A DNA stretch of 64,000 nucleotides from Actinomycetes bacterium (GCA_021811865.1 JAKAQB010000012.1:1-64000), one strand, 5' to 3'; shown: positions 1 to 7,025, numbered from the stretch's first letter. The notes: generated by a model from the letters alone, not told the origin. Translations and numbers: made by a program.

Positions 1-400
1 GGGCGGTTCAACCCGGCGGGAAGCTTTCCCGTGCTCTACATCTGCCAGAGCCGCCCGTGCGCGGTCGCGGAGCTGAAGAGACTCGGCGAACGTCAGGCGA
101 TCGGGGTGGAGGGACTGCTCCCGAGGGTCCTCTACCGATACGAGATCGAGCTTGACCGAGTCCTCGACCTCACCGACGCAGAAGTCCGCTTCCAGGTCGG
201 CCTCGACACGGACGTCCTGATCGGTCCCGACTGGACCGCATGACACCAGGAGCTCGGCGTCGTCGCGCATGCCCTCGGCGCGAACGGCATCAACTCACCC
301 TCGGCCACCGCGTGGGGACGTCCTCGCTGTCTTCGTCCAGCACATCGGCCTTGGTCGCCTGGAGCCGCAGATCGTCGAGGAATGGCGCTCGATCAACTAG
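1..400 (+). pseudogene. RES-domain toxin gene, 5' end outside window, broken
   Basis: Frame 1 reads GRFNPAGSFPVLYICQSRP and VEGLLPRVLYRYEIELDRVL, the hallmark start of the RES domain, a toxin family that degrades NAD+ and normally pairs with an Xre-type antitoxin encoded upstream (outside this window). The frame stops at TGA 241-243, but homologous sequence continues past it (HQELGVVAHALGANGINSPS). It then shifts by one base at the G run 314-317 into DVLAVFVQHIGLGRLEPQ, ending at TAG 398-400. The gene therefore carries one nonsense codon and one frameshift and is most likely dead, unless both lesions are sequence errors. The toxin identity rests on recognised motifs only. Confidence 0.7.
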
Positions 401-475
401 CTCAATGGCTGAACCCCACCCTCTTGATGCGCCTCGAGCTTCGGGTTACCGACCGGAAGGTCCGGCGTCGAACGG

Positions 476-1867
476 TCAGCTCGGCCGGGAGAGCGTGAAG
501 GCGGGCGTCGCCTCAGCCGGCGCTCGGTTCTCCACGGCTACAAGGTTTTCGGGGTGCCGCAGGTCGACGTGGACGACGGAGAAGGGCGCGCCGCCGTGGA
601 GCTGGCGGAGTAGGTCCCCGACCACGAGGCACGCGGCGACCGAGCCGACGAAGGCGGCGCCAATGGCCACTCCGGCGATGTCCAGAAGGCCGCACCGGAC
701 GGCGGTCTCGTCCATGCCCGTGGCCACGCGATCGGCGACCTCGGATTCGTAGACGTCCGGCAGCGCTTGGGGCCGAGGACGGGGCTCGGGGAAGGCCACG
801 GTCGGATCTTCGGGCGCGGGGAAGGTGTTGATCACGATGTCGAGGTAGTCGACCGAGCCCCGGCCGAGTCCTCCGTCGACCACCCAGGTGAAGCGATCTT
901 CGCCGAGCAGGAGCCGGGGATCCCGGCTGTCGAAGCCCGCCAGCGCGACCGTCGGCTCGGACCGATTTAGATCAGCGTGCGGCCGCGGCCGGAATGTGTC
1001 ATCGAAGGCACGCTCGACGATTGCGGTGTCAAGACCGAGATCTTCGAGAGCATGGGCGACAACCCGCGTCTTGCGCCGCTCGATGTCGGAATCGGTGACG
1101 AGGAGCTGGGTCGCGATGTTCCCGGCGACCACCCGGTCGTAGTCGATCAGACCGACCCGGACATCTGCTGGTGTGGCGTAGGGCAGCATCCCGACCACCC
1201 AGGCGTAAGCCTGGCCCAGGTGCCCAAGACCGAGCAACCAGAAGGCGGCGGGGAGGTACTGAAGGTCAGGGCCGACCGCCTCAGCGGACTGCCAGTTCAG
1301 GTCGGGACGCCAAAGCGACATACCGACATCACGACGGCCGGGGACGGGGTCGCCCAGCTCCCTCTGGAACACCTCGGAGATGCCGAGCGCTGCGGCCACG
1401 ATCCCTGCCGGCGCGATCCCGCCACCGGCACGACGAGAGCCGGGACTCTGCACGACTCCTCCTACCCAGCCGTGGTGGGTGACGTAGAGCGCGTAGCTGC
1501 ACACGGGCCTTACCGGAGCGCCGATGGCGAGCGTCGGAAGGGCTGGGTCGAGCTGGTCCACGACGACACCGCCGAACCGCTGCACCGCCGCAGCCGCGGT
1601 GAGGCCAGCGGCCCACGGGACCTCGAGCACTGGATCACCGTCGAAGACCACATGCACCCCGCCCAGGAAGGCCCGACCCCCGGTGTTCACGGCGGTCAGG
1701 AGAGCTGCCTGCGCCGCGAGGTCACGACCGATGTCGGCCCCGACGGCGACCTGCAGGACCATCGACTCCAGGTACGCCCGCGCCTCCGCGAGCGTGCGCG
1801 CCTTGCCGGATTCGAACAGCAGCTTGGCCGTTCGGTGAACGGTGTTCCGGGTGACGTCGGCGGTCAT
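476..1867 (-). CDS. ThiF/E1-like adenylyltransferase of ubiquitin-like system
   Basis: 463 aa. The C-terminal half is a ThiF/E1 adenylation domain: nucleotide loop GLGHLG (213-218), the acidic DYD (242-244) after a beta strand, then N250 and ERRKT (263-267) in the place of the family's ATP-contacting Arg/Lys. A later RCGLLDIAGVAIGAAFVG block (391-408) holds Cys392, a candidate thioester or conserved structural Cys. The N-terminal ~200 residues are a family-specific extension. It should activate the C-terminal glycine of the Ubl encoded first in the operon. I chose ATG 1867 because it overlaps the JAMM stop codon (ATGA); an in-frame start 19 codons upstream lies inside the JAMM gene. Last gene of a four-gene operon. 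Substrates are unknown. Confidence 0.85.
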   Translation of the reverse strand: MTADVTRNTVHRTAKLLFESGKARTLAEARAYLESMVLQVAVGADIGRDLAAQAALLTAVNTGGRAFLGGVHVVFDGDPVLEVPWAAGLTAAAAVQRFGGVVVDQLDPALPTLAIGAPVRPVCSYALYVTHHGWVGGVVQSPGSRRAGGGIAPAGIVAAALGISEVFQRELGDPVPGRRDVGMSLWRPDLNWQSAEAVGPDLQYLPAAFWLLGLGHLGQAYAWVVGMLPYATPADVRVGLIDYDRVVAGNIATQLLVTDSDIERRKTRVVAHALEDLGLDTAIVERAFDDTFRPRPHADLNRSEPTVALAGFDSRDPRLLLGEDRFTWVVDGGLGRGSVDYLDIVINTFPAPEDPTVAFPEPRPRPQALPDVYESEVADRVATGMDETAVRCGLLDIAGVAIGAAFVGSVAACLVVGDLLRQLHGGAPFSVVHVDLRHPENLVAVENRAPAEATPAFTLSRPS

Positions 1868-2322
1868 ACGAACCGCCGAACGAACAGCCGCGCCGCCGCC
1901 TCGGCACCGGTCCAGCTGGTCCACCCGCGTCCGTCGTAGAGGTGAACACCGACGTCGGAGAGGTCGGTGGACCGCTTGGCAAAGTGGGGGACGATCACGG
2001 CCACATGGCCCTGCTGGGCGACCATGGGGCTGCCCCGGTCGATGTCGCTTTGCTCAACCCAGCCGGCCGGGTGGGTGTGGACGTCGCCGATCACCTTGAG
2101 GCTGTCGGTCCGACACAGAGTCCAGAGCTTGCCGTAGGCGAGGCCGTGGAAGTGGATGCCCCCGACCAGGCAGTCGGGGTCGAGGTCGTCGTAGTAGATG
2201 ACTCGAGTGACCCGGGTGAGGTCTCCGTCCTTGCTGGCCAACAGGAAGGCGCCGGACTCAATCGTGCCGCGACCGCGACGGCCCAACTCGGCGAGCATGG
2301 TCCGCCAGTCCCTGCGCTTCAT
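1864..2322 (-). CDS. JAMM (Mov34/MPN) deubiquitinase-like metallopeptidase
   Basis: About 152 aa, a minimal JAB1/MPN zinc peptidase. The full JAMM motif is visible: Glu22 in IESGAFLL, then VHTHPAGWVEQSDID, giving His82, His84, Ser92 and Asp95 with the canonical HxH-x7-S-x2-D spacing. In prokaryotic Ubl operons such proteins remove the Ubl from conjugates or mature its C terminus. It lies between the E2-like and E1-like genes and its stop overlaps the E1 start. The start is uncertain: ATG 2322 (MKRRDW) leaves a 22 nt gap after the E2 stop, while an in-frame ATG at 2364 would overlap the E2 gene by 20 nt. Neither has a clear Shine-Dalgarno, so translation probably depends on coupling. Confidence 0.87.
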   Translation of the reverse strand: MKRRDWRTMLAELGRRGRGTIESGAFLLASKDGDLTRVTRVIYYDDLDPDCLVGGIHFHGLAYGKLWTLCRTDSLKVIGDVHTHPAGWVEQSDIDRGSPMVAQQGHVAVIVPHFAKRSTDLSDVGVHLYDGRGWTSWTGAEAAARLFVRRFV

Positions 2323-2344
2323 GCGCAGGAGGGCATCCCGGCCC

Positions 2345-2827
2345 CTAGATCCCCAGATACGCATCGGCGTGGAAGATCCTGTGCAGCTCGTTCAGGATGA
2401 AGGTCAGGGTGCGACCGGGATGCCACGCCAGGTGCGGTGCATCGGTGAACCAGCGGTCGTGGCCCGGGAGGGCGAGCCGGTCCCACGGGGCGTACATGGC
2501 GTTGGGAGCCGCGGCCCACCCATCGATGCGGAAGAGGCGCGCGACCTCGTCGCCCTTGGGCCGGAGCCCCGCCGCCAACGGCTCGTTCCGCTCGATGTCC
2601 CAGATGCACCCGGTGGGGGCGGTGGTCGGGTACCCGGTCAGCTCGAACCGGATGGCGTACCCGGGCGGGGCGCCCTCACGCGGTGCTGCCGAGACCATGA
2701 TCGTGACGTGGGGCCACGCAACCTCGAGGACCGACCAGTGGCCTGCTGCGACCCCGGCCAGGAAGGCACCGGAGTCGAGGTGAGCGCGCACGGCGCGCTC
2801 GTCGGGAGCGATCACGATGTCGGTCAC
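2345..2827 (-). CDS. Prokaryotic E2-like ubiquitin-conjugating-fold protein
   Basis: 160 aa, GTG start overlapping the Ubl stop (GTGA). The sequence fits the bacterial E2-like proteins found in Ubl operons: strands around HWSVLEVAWPHVTIMV, the E2 signature-like YPTTAPTGCIWD (66-77), and a C-terminal helical stretch LTFILNELHRIFHADAYLG. Cys74, just after the YP..P turn, is the only cysteine in the protein, so it is the obvious candidate for a Ubl thioester. It is offset relative to the catalytic Cys of eukaryotic E2s, so catalysis is inferred. Position directly between Ubl and JAMM genes supports the call more than any single motif. Confidence 0.78.
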   Translation of the reverse strand: MTDIVIAPDERAVRAHLDSGAFLAGVAAGHWSVLEVAWPHVTIMVSAAPREGAPPGYAIRFELTGYPTTAPTGCIWDIERNEPLAAGLRPKGDEVARLFRIDGWAAAPNAMYAPWDRLALPGHDRWFTDAPHLAWHPGRTLTFILNELHRIFHADAYLGI

Positions 2828-3294
2828 CCGGCGAAACTGTCCCGGGGCAGCAGGTTGAGGGTGACCTCGCAGGGCCCGCCGGCCACCAGCAGCGAGCCGA
2901 TGTGGACGCCGTCGGCGAGGAAGTGGTCGGCACCGGGCACCGCGAGCACGTACTTGGCTCGCTGCTCCGGGGACAGGTTGGCGGCCTTGTCGCCAGAGGC
3001 CCAGTGATAGACCGTTTTGATCGTGGTACCGGGGCCGTAGTCGTGGGTGAAGTCGTCGGCGTTGAACTGGATCACGACCTTGACCCGGCGGCACCGGCCA
3101 CGGTGGACGTGGTGGTGATGACGGATCCCGGCCGCCTCGAAGGACAGGTCGAGGTCGATCTCCTCGTCCACCTCCTCAATCCAGACGCCGTGGTCGGGGT
3201 TGGCGGGCAGGAGGAGCGTGCGGACCGCGGCCGTCGCCTCGACGACGACGATCTCGGGGTCCTCCCTCCCCTCAGTGTGCTGGAACAGTTCCAT
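2824..3294 (-). CDS. Ubiquitin-like protein (DUF2604/multiubiquitin-type), operon leader
   Basis: 156 aa. The C-terminal ~85 residues look like a beta-grasp Ubl: VKVVIQFNADDF (71-82), a helix region TIKTVYHWAS (91-100), HFLADGVHIGSL (124-135), and strand EVTLNLL near the end. It finishes ...RDSFAG with a terminal glycine, as expected for an E1 substrate, although there is one Gly rather than GG. The first ~65 residues (IVVVEATAAVRTLLL... then HHHHVHRGRC) may be a second, diverged Ubl-like unit. ATG 3294 is fixed by AAGGAGG at 3307-3301, 6 nt upstream; an in-frame ATG 24 bases further upstream has no such site. First gene of the operon and presumably the modifier conjugated by E1 and E2. Confidence 0.8.
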   Translation of the reverse strand: MELFQHTEGREDPEIVVVEATAAVRTLLLPANPDHGVWIEEVDEEIDLDLSFEAAGIRHHHHVHRGRCRRVKVVIQFNADDFTHDYGPGTTIKTVYHWASGDKAANLSPEQRAKYVLAVPGADHFLADGVHIGSLLVAGGPCEVTLNLLPRDSFAG

Positions 3295-3365
3295 GAAGAG
3301 CCTCCTTCGGCTCGGCATCCCCCCGGACCCTGGATGAGGCCAGTACGATGGTGATGCACCTCGCA

Positions 3366-3374
3366 AGTATACCA
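3366..3374 (-). promoter_or_regulatory. Extended -10 promoter element for Ubl operon
   Basis: On the minus strand this reads TGGTATACT, an extended -10 (TGn-TATACT), 72 nt upstream of the Ubl start codon. The palindrome at 3382-3398 falls over the expected -35 position, so a protein bound there would block this promoter. Inferred from sequence only. Confidence 0.5.
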
Positions 3375-3381
3375 TCCAATC

Positions 3382-3398
3382 TTTACCTAAGAGGTAAA
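3382..3398. promoter_or_regulatory. Operator-like inverted repeat between Ubl operon and toxin-regulator pair
   Basis: TTTACCTAAGAGGTAAA: perfect 7-bp arms around a 3-bp spacer, in an AT-rich patch. It lies 21 nt before the toxin start (3419) and 88 nt before the Ubl start. The likely binder is the XRE domain of the adjacent XRE-IrrE protein, since HigA-type regulators bind such palindromes at their own promoters. Confidence 0.6.
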
Positions 3399-3418
3399 CG
3401 ACTTGCCACCACACGCCG

Positions 3419-3718
3419 ATGGACGTCAGGTTCAGCAGCGCCGCACTCGCCGCCTTGTGTAACTCGGAGCGTCGGCTCGCAGACCGCTGGGGGGATGAGG
3501 CCGGGCGCATGGTTGGGCGACGGCTCGTCGAGCTGTGTGCCGCCGACGCCGAGACGGTGCTCCGGCTCCCTGGCGCGTCGGTCCACCACAACGGGACGGG
3601 CGAGACGGTCATCGACTTCGGCACCGTGACTATCCGGGGCCAGATCAGCACCGACGGAACGAGGGGGGATCAGATCGTGATCAGCAGCGTCGACGTTCAG
3701 GGGAGTGCGCACCGATGA
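3419..3718 (+). CDS. RelE/HigB-like toxin of an XRE-paired module
   Basis: 99 aa. It opens MDVRFSSAALAALCNSERR and continues RWGDEAGRMVGRRLVEL, the pattern of small RelE/ParE-superfamily (HigB-like) proteins: a short strand, a helical hairpin, then a beta sheet (ETVIDFGTVTIRGQI). Such toxins cleave mRNA on the ribosome. Its stop overlaps the start of the XRE-IrrE gene (ATGA), so the two are translationally coupled in toxin-first (higBA-like) order. It is divergent from the Ubl operon. Assignment rests on fold-level resemblance and context; no catalytic residues are certain, and a non-toxic regulator partner is possible. Confidence 0.6.
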   Translation: MDVRFSSAALAALCNSERRLADRWGDEAGRMVGRRLVELCAADAETVLRLPGASVHHNGTGETVIDFGTVTIRGQISTDGTRGDQIVISSVDVQGSAHR

Positions 3719-4794
3719 CCACCGTCGACCACCACGCGTTCCGGCCGGACTACGCCATCCCGCCGGGCGAGACCTTGCGCGACCGGCTTGCCGAGATGAA
3801 CCTCTCCCAAGCCGAGCTCGCGGCTCGGGCCGGTCTCTCGACCAAACACGTGAACCAGATCATGCAGGGCATCGCCCCGATCACCCTGGAGACGGCCATC
3901 GCCCTCGACCGGATCACCGGGGTCCCGGCGAGTATCTGGAACCGACGCGAGGCCGATTACCGCGAGGCCTTGCTGCGCTCCAAGCCTCGCGTGCTCTCAG
4001 CCGAGGACAAGGAGTGGCTCGACGCCCTCCCGACCAAGGAGCTCAAGAAACGCGGCTGCCTCCCGGACGAGAAGGACCCCAGCCGCCTGTTCGACGCCGT
4101 GCTGTCGTTCTTCGGTGTCGCCGACCGCGCCGCTTACGAGCGGGTGTGGAAGGTGCCAGTCGCCTCGTTCCGCCGATCCGGCGCCTACAAGAGTTCGCCC
4201 GGCGCGGTCGTATCGTGGCTGCGGATCGCGCAACTCGAAGCGCAGGAACGCAAGGTCGATTCGTACTCGGCAGCAACCTTCCGCAAAGTGCTTCGCGACA
4301 TCCGGGCACTCACGGCCTCGGGCGATCCCAACGATTTAGTGGACCTGTGTGCCGCAGCCGGTGTCGTCGTCGTGTTCGTCTCTGGAGTCACGGGATGCCG
4401 GATCAGCGGTGCTGCGTGGTGGACGAGTCCTGGTCGAGCAGTGATTGCCTTGACTGACAGATACAAGAAGGACGACTTCTTCTGGTTTACCTTCTTTCAC
4501 GAGGCCGCTCACCTCCTATTGCACTCCAAGAAGGAAACCTTCGTCGACGATGGCACCGACAACGACGTCATCGAAGATGAGGCCAACGATTTCGCGGCGG
4601 ATTTCCTCATTCCGCCGGAACACCAGGGACGCCTGTACCGATTGACCACGGACTCTGAGGTCAAGGCATTTGCCGAGGAGATTGGAATCGCGCCGGGGAT
4701 TGTTGTCGGGCGCCTACAGCACGACGAGAAGTGGGGCTGGAATCAGGGTCACAGCCTGAAACGAACCCTGCGGATCGTCGATGTCGTAGACTGA
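3715..4794 (+). CDS. XRE regulator fused to ImmA/IrrE metallopeptidase (HigA-like)
   Basis: 359 aa. An N-terminal XRE helix-turn-helix (LSQAELAARAGLSTKHVNQI, 30-49) follows the HigA-type leader. A central helical linker leads to an ImmA/IrrE zinc peptidase with FFHEAAHLLLH (His262, Glu263, His266) and IEDEANDFAADFLIPP supplying the third ligand. In CapH-CapP and ImmR-ImmA pairs the equivalent peptidase cleaves an XRE repressor on DNA damage; here both domains are in one chain. The start overlaps the toxin stop. Bases 4440-4760 are visibly less GC-rich than the surroundings, which suggests acquired DNA. It could be a TA antitoxin, a stress-sensing repressor of the divergent Ubl operon, or both. 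Confidence 0.85.
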   Translation: MTTVDHHAFRPDYAIPPGETLRDRLAEMNLSQAELAARAGLSTKHVNQIMQGIAPITLETAIALDRITGVPASIWNRREADYREALLRSKPRVLSAEDKEWLDALPTKELKKRGCLPDEKDPSRLFDAVLSFFGVADRAAYERVWKVPVASFRRSGAYKSSPGAVVSWLRIAQLEAQERKVDSYSAATFRKVLRDIRALTASGDPNDLVDLCAAAGVVVVFVSGVTGCRISGAAWWTSPGRAVIALTDRYKKDDFFWFTFFHEAAHLLLHSKKETFVDDGTDNDVIEDEANDFAADFLIPPEHQGRLYRLTTDSEVKAFAEEIGIAPGIVVGRLQHDEKWGWNQGHSLKRTLRIVDVVD

Positions 4795-4947
4795 ACGTCG
4801 TCGCGCCGCCAGCGCCGGACGTCGGTGCTGCGACGCTTCGACCGATGCTTGGTGCCTGAAGGGCTGGAGAACGTGTCGGGGGCCGATCCCGAGTTCATCA
4901 GGAGAAGCGGGCATGAACCAGAAGGTTGTAGACCGAGTGGACGGGTA

Positions 4948-5234
4948 GGGGTTTCTCGGGACTGCGACGGGCGGACCGGCAACATTGAGTAGTGCAGCGA
5001 CCAGGTGGCTGCATATGCACGGCTCCGGTACCAGCATGTTTGCGGCGGCTGAGGTCACTTGGGGTCACGAACCGACAGAGCCCCCGCCACCAACCAAGAG
5101 GCCTTCACATTTCAGTGGGGGCCCACTTCCCGGTTCGAGCTGTCGTCACCAAGACCGCTGGTTCGGCGCGCACCTCGTGCAGGGGTGCAGGCGCCTGACC
5201 AGCGGTTTCTCGTTCTGGCGCCCGTCGGATAGCC
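4948..5234. repeat. Degenerate long repeat, copy 1 (left of VapBC)
   Basis: Similar to 6638-6871 over its whole length: shared landmarks are TTTCTCGGG, TTGAGTAG/CTGAGTAG, GGCTGCATA, a CCCCC(A/G)CCACCAA(A)CCAAGA segment, and a highly conserved 87-bp tail (5148-5234). The tail contains a hairpin whose right arm GGCGCCTGACCAGCGG is intact while the left arm has diverged. A ~51-bp segment at about 5098-5149 is present here but not in copy 2. The two copies are in the same orientation on either side of the VapBC pair. Confidence 0.75.
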
Positions 5235-5689
5235 GAGTTGCTCGGGGAAGTTTCTCGGGGCTTGCTCGGCTTGCCCTATGCACGCGTACGCAGGGTGCGC
5301 GCGGCGCCATGCGGCCGGTGAGCTGCGGCTTCGTACCGAAGGACGCGTGGGCGGCTCTGACCGAGGTACGTTTGCGTGTGCATGCACAAGGCATGCGTAT
5401 GCACTGCACTGGTCAACGAGACATCCCGAGATCTCCGGCGAACGTGGTCGGCTCGGAGTGCTGAAGCCGCCCCAACTGCTGCCTGGAGCTGTCTGGAGAT
5501 CGCCCCGCGACCGCAGCAGACAACCTTGTGGTTGGGTCTTGCGGGAACGGCCCGGGGTAAGGGCGGATGCGGCCTGGTGGATGCCCGTAGATAGTTGTCG
5601 GTCCTCGAGTCCGGCTGTCGTGTCGCGCTGGCAAGGTTCGGCCAACCTGGAGGCAACTGAGGCGAACTTGGCGCCCTACAACTATCAGC

Positions 5690-5910
5690 GGCAGCTGCAC
5701 CTGGCGTCGGAGGACCGCCACCTCGTGGCGAAGCATCACGGCCTCGATGGCGAGATCGCTGTCGCTTCGACCGAGGAGTCCAGACGACCTGGAGGTCGCG
5801 GCAGAACGCCCGGTAGAGGAACGAGAAGGTCATCGGTGGATGCTCGCTGCTCCCGAGTCCAACCGTCAAAGACCAGCTCACAGACGATGGATGACGTTCT
5901 CGGCACCGAC
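5690..5910 (-). pseudogene. 5' fragment of integrase-core transposase (IS remnant)
   Basis: About 200 bp closely matching 16000-16215. It encodes MMLRHEVAVLRRQVQLPL on the minus strand, the start of a common actinobacterial DDE transposase, plus the non-coding leader that ends in the same ATGACGTTCTCGGCACCGA-type segment as the other copy. Only the N terminus remains and it runs into unrelated sequence. One of two remnants of the same IS family in the window. Confidence 0.65.
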
Positions 5911-5947
5911 AGGTTCGGTTCCTCCTTGCTGCACGCTACCGCTAGCG

Positions 5948-5957
5948 CCACCGGTGG
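5948..5957. promoter_or_regulatory. Palindrome in VapBC leader, possible RHH operator
   Basis: CCACCGGTGG, a perfect 10-bp palindrome ending 12 nt before the GTG start of the antitoxin. Ribbon-helix-helix antitoxins usually autoregulate through short palindromes at this position. Weak evidence by itself in GC-rich DNA. Confidence 0.35.
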
Positions 5958-5969
5958 TACCATAGATGC

Positions 5970-6185
5970 GTGCAGAAGACGACGCTGTACCTGACGGAGG
6001 ACCTGAAGGCGGCGGTCAAGCGGGTTGCCGCGGAGCGCGGAGTATCTGAGGCAGAGGTCATCCGAGAGTCGATTCGCGTGTCGGTCGGCGGTGTTCGCCC
6101 TCGTCCTCGTGGTGGGTTGTATTCGAGCGGGCGGCCGATCGCCCGCGACGCCGAGGAGATGCTTGCCGGCTTCGGGGAGCGCTGA
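5970..6185 (+). CDS. vapB: Ribbon-helix-helix antitoxin (VapB-like)
   Basis: 71 aa, GTG start. TTLYLTEDLKAAVKRVAAERGVSEAEVIRESIRVSV is a typical ribbon-helix-helix (CopG/VapB) DNA-binding unit at residues ~4-40. The remaining ~30 residues (RPRPRGGLYSSGRPIARDAEEMLAGFGE) form the flexible toxin-neutralising tail. It precedes the PIN toxin by 2 nt, in the usual antitoxin-first order. It presumably neutralises VapC and represses the pair by binding near the palindrome just upstream. The module looks intact although it is surrounded by debris. Confidence 0.85.
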   Translation: MQKTTLYLTEDLKAAVKRVAAERGVSEAEVIRESIRVSVGGVRPRPRGGLYSSGRPIARDAEEMLAGFGER

Positions 6186-6187
6186 AG

Positions 6188-6610
6188 GTGCCTCCTGTAA
6201 TCGTCGACACGAGTGCGCTGCTGGCGTTCTTCGATGCCTCCGAGCCCGACCACGATGCGGTGTCGGAGGTGCTTGTGGCAGCCGATGTCTTGGTCGTCTC
6301 TCCGTACGTGGTGGCTGAGCTTGACTACCTCGTCGCAACCCGACACGGGGTGGACGACGAGCTGGCCGTGCTCGACGAGCTCGCCGGCGGAGCGTGGGAC
6401 TTGGCAGCTTTCGACGAGGATGGGCTTCGCCGCGCTCGTGGGATCATCGCCAGCTACCGGGACCAGCAGATCGGCGTGGCGGACGCATCGATGGTGGTCC
6501 TGGCTGAGCGGTATCGGACGCGCACGATCGCCAGCCTGGACCGTCGACATTTCGACGTGCTCCGGTCCCTCGACGGTGGCTACTTTCAGGTGCTTCCGCG
6601 GGCAGCTTGA
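6188..6610 (+). CDS. vapC: PIN-domain endoribonuclease toxin (VapC)
   Basis: 140 aa, GTG start, full-length PIN domain. The four acidic residues that bind the catalytic metal are visible: Asp7 in VIVDTSALLAFF, Glu44 in VVAELDYLV, Asp99 in IGVADASMVVLAE, and Asp118 in TIASLDRRHFDVL. VapC toxins cleave tRNA or rRNA and are held inactive by VapB. It follows the antitoxin by 2 nt and is probably co-transcribed with it. No lesion is seen. The target RNA cannot be told from sequence. Confidence 0.9.
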   Translation: MPPVIVDTSALLAFFDASEPDHDAVSEVLVAADVLVVSPYVVAELDYLVATRHGVDDELAVLDELAGGAWDLAAFDEDGLRRARGIIASYRDQQIGVADASMVVLAERYRTRTIASLDRRHFDVLRSLDGGYFQVLPRAA

Positions 6611-6637
6611 CGGGGCGCAGACATCTCTCACCCCGAC

Positions 6638-6871
6638 GGGATTTCTCGGGGCGTTCGCTGTCCCGGTCACTGCGCTGAGTAGGGCGCGCGCCCAGGCGGC
6701 TGCATAGGGCAGACCCGGTGACCAGCGCCTTCGTCGGGTCCGGAACCCGGTGGCCGCACGATGGTTGTGAACCCCCACCACCAAACCAAGACCGCTGGTC
6801 AGGCGCGCACCTCGTGCAGGGGTGCAGGCGCCTGACCAGCGGTTTTACGTTCTCAGGCTCGTCGGATAGCC
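6638..6871. repeat. Degenerate long repeat, copy 2, with 15-bp-arm hairpin
   Basis: Partner of 4948-5234. Its conserved tail (6785-6871) contains CCGCTGGTCAGGCGC and its exact complement GCGCCTGACCAGCGG, 15-bp arms that extend inward through GCACC/GGTGC, so the RNA or single strand would fold into a ~20-bp stem. The stem is followed by TTTT on the plus strand, as in a terminator. The repeat ends exactly where a recombinase fragment begins (CGGATAGCC). Confidence 0.75.
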
Positions 6872-7025
6872 TCGCTCCCGCCGGGGCCTGGTCAGCATAG
6901 GTGGCGACGTGGCGCCAGCCGGGCTGGCGGGCCACCTGGGCTGCGAGGCCTGCGACCTGGCGCTCCAGCCGCAGGCGCCCGGCGTGGCCGGGGACCTCCC
7001 GGGCATAGATCGCTGCTCGCCACAT
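6872..7025 (-). pseudogene. Truncated serine-recombinase N terminus
   Basis: ATG 7025 with AAGGAG 6 nt upstream. The product begins MWRAAIYAREVPG and continues RLERQVAGLAAQVARQPGW and VATYADQAPAG, the N-terminal resolvase fold of an actinobacterial recombinase family (the early Tyr in IYARE is near where the catalytic Ser region would start). Homology stops after ~51 residues at the repeat boundary 6871. The catalytic core is therefore missing and the fragment cannot be active. Confidence 0.6.

Larger units (their letters stand above)
4795..5969. other. Gene-free degenerate stretch
   Basis: No intact gene is supportable over about 1.2 kb. It contains repeat copy 1 (4948-5234), a 12-bp palindrome TGTGCATGCACA at 5377-5388 in a purine/pyrimidine-alternating patch, an IS transposase 5' fragment (about 5690-5910), and the VapBC leader. 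Every open frame here lacks recognisable protein features. Confidence 0.6.

Noticed and set aside
476..3294. Naming the Ubl operon as a BIL phage-defence system
   Set aside because: Gene order and the Ubl type (DUF2604-like) differ from what I can assign to BilABCD; only functional analogy is justified.
5377..5388. Palindrome TGTGCATGCACA as a functional operator
   Set aside because: It lies in gene-free debris, far from any start codon.
4948..6871. Integron attC sites around vapBC
   Set aside because: Long hairpins exist but no consistent GTTRRRY/RYYYAAC core boxes or integron integrase were found.
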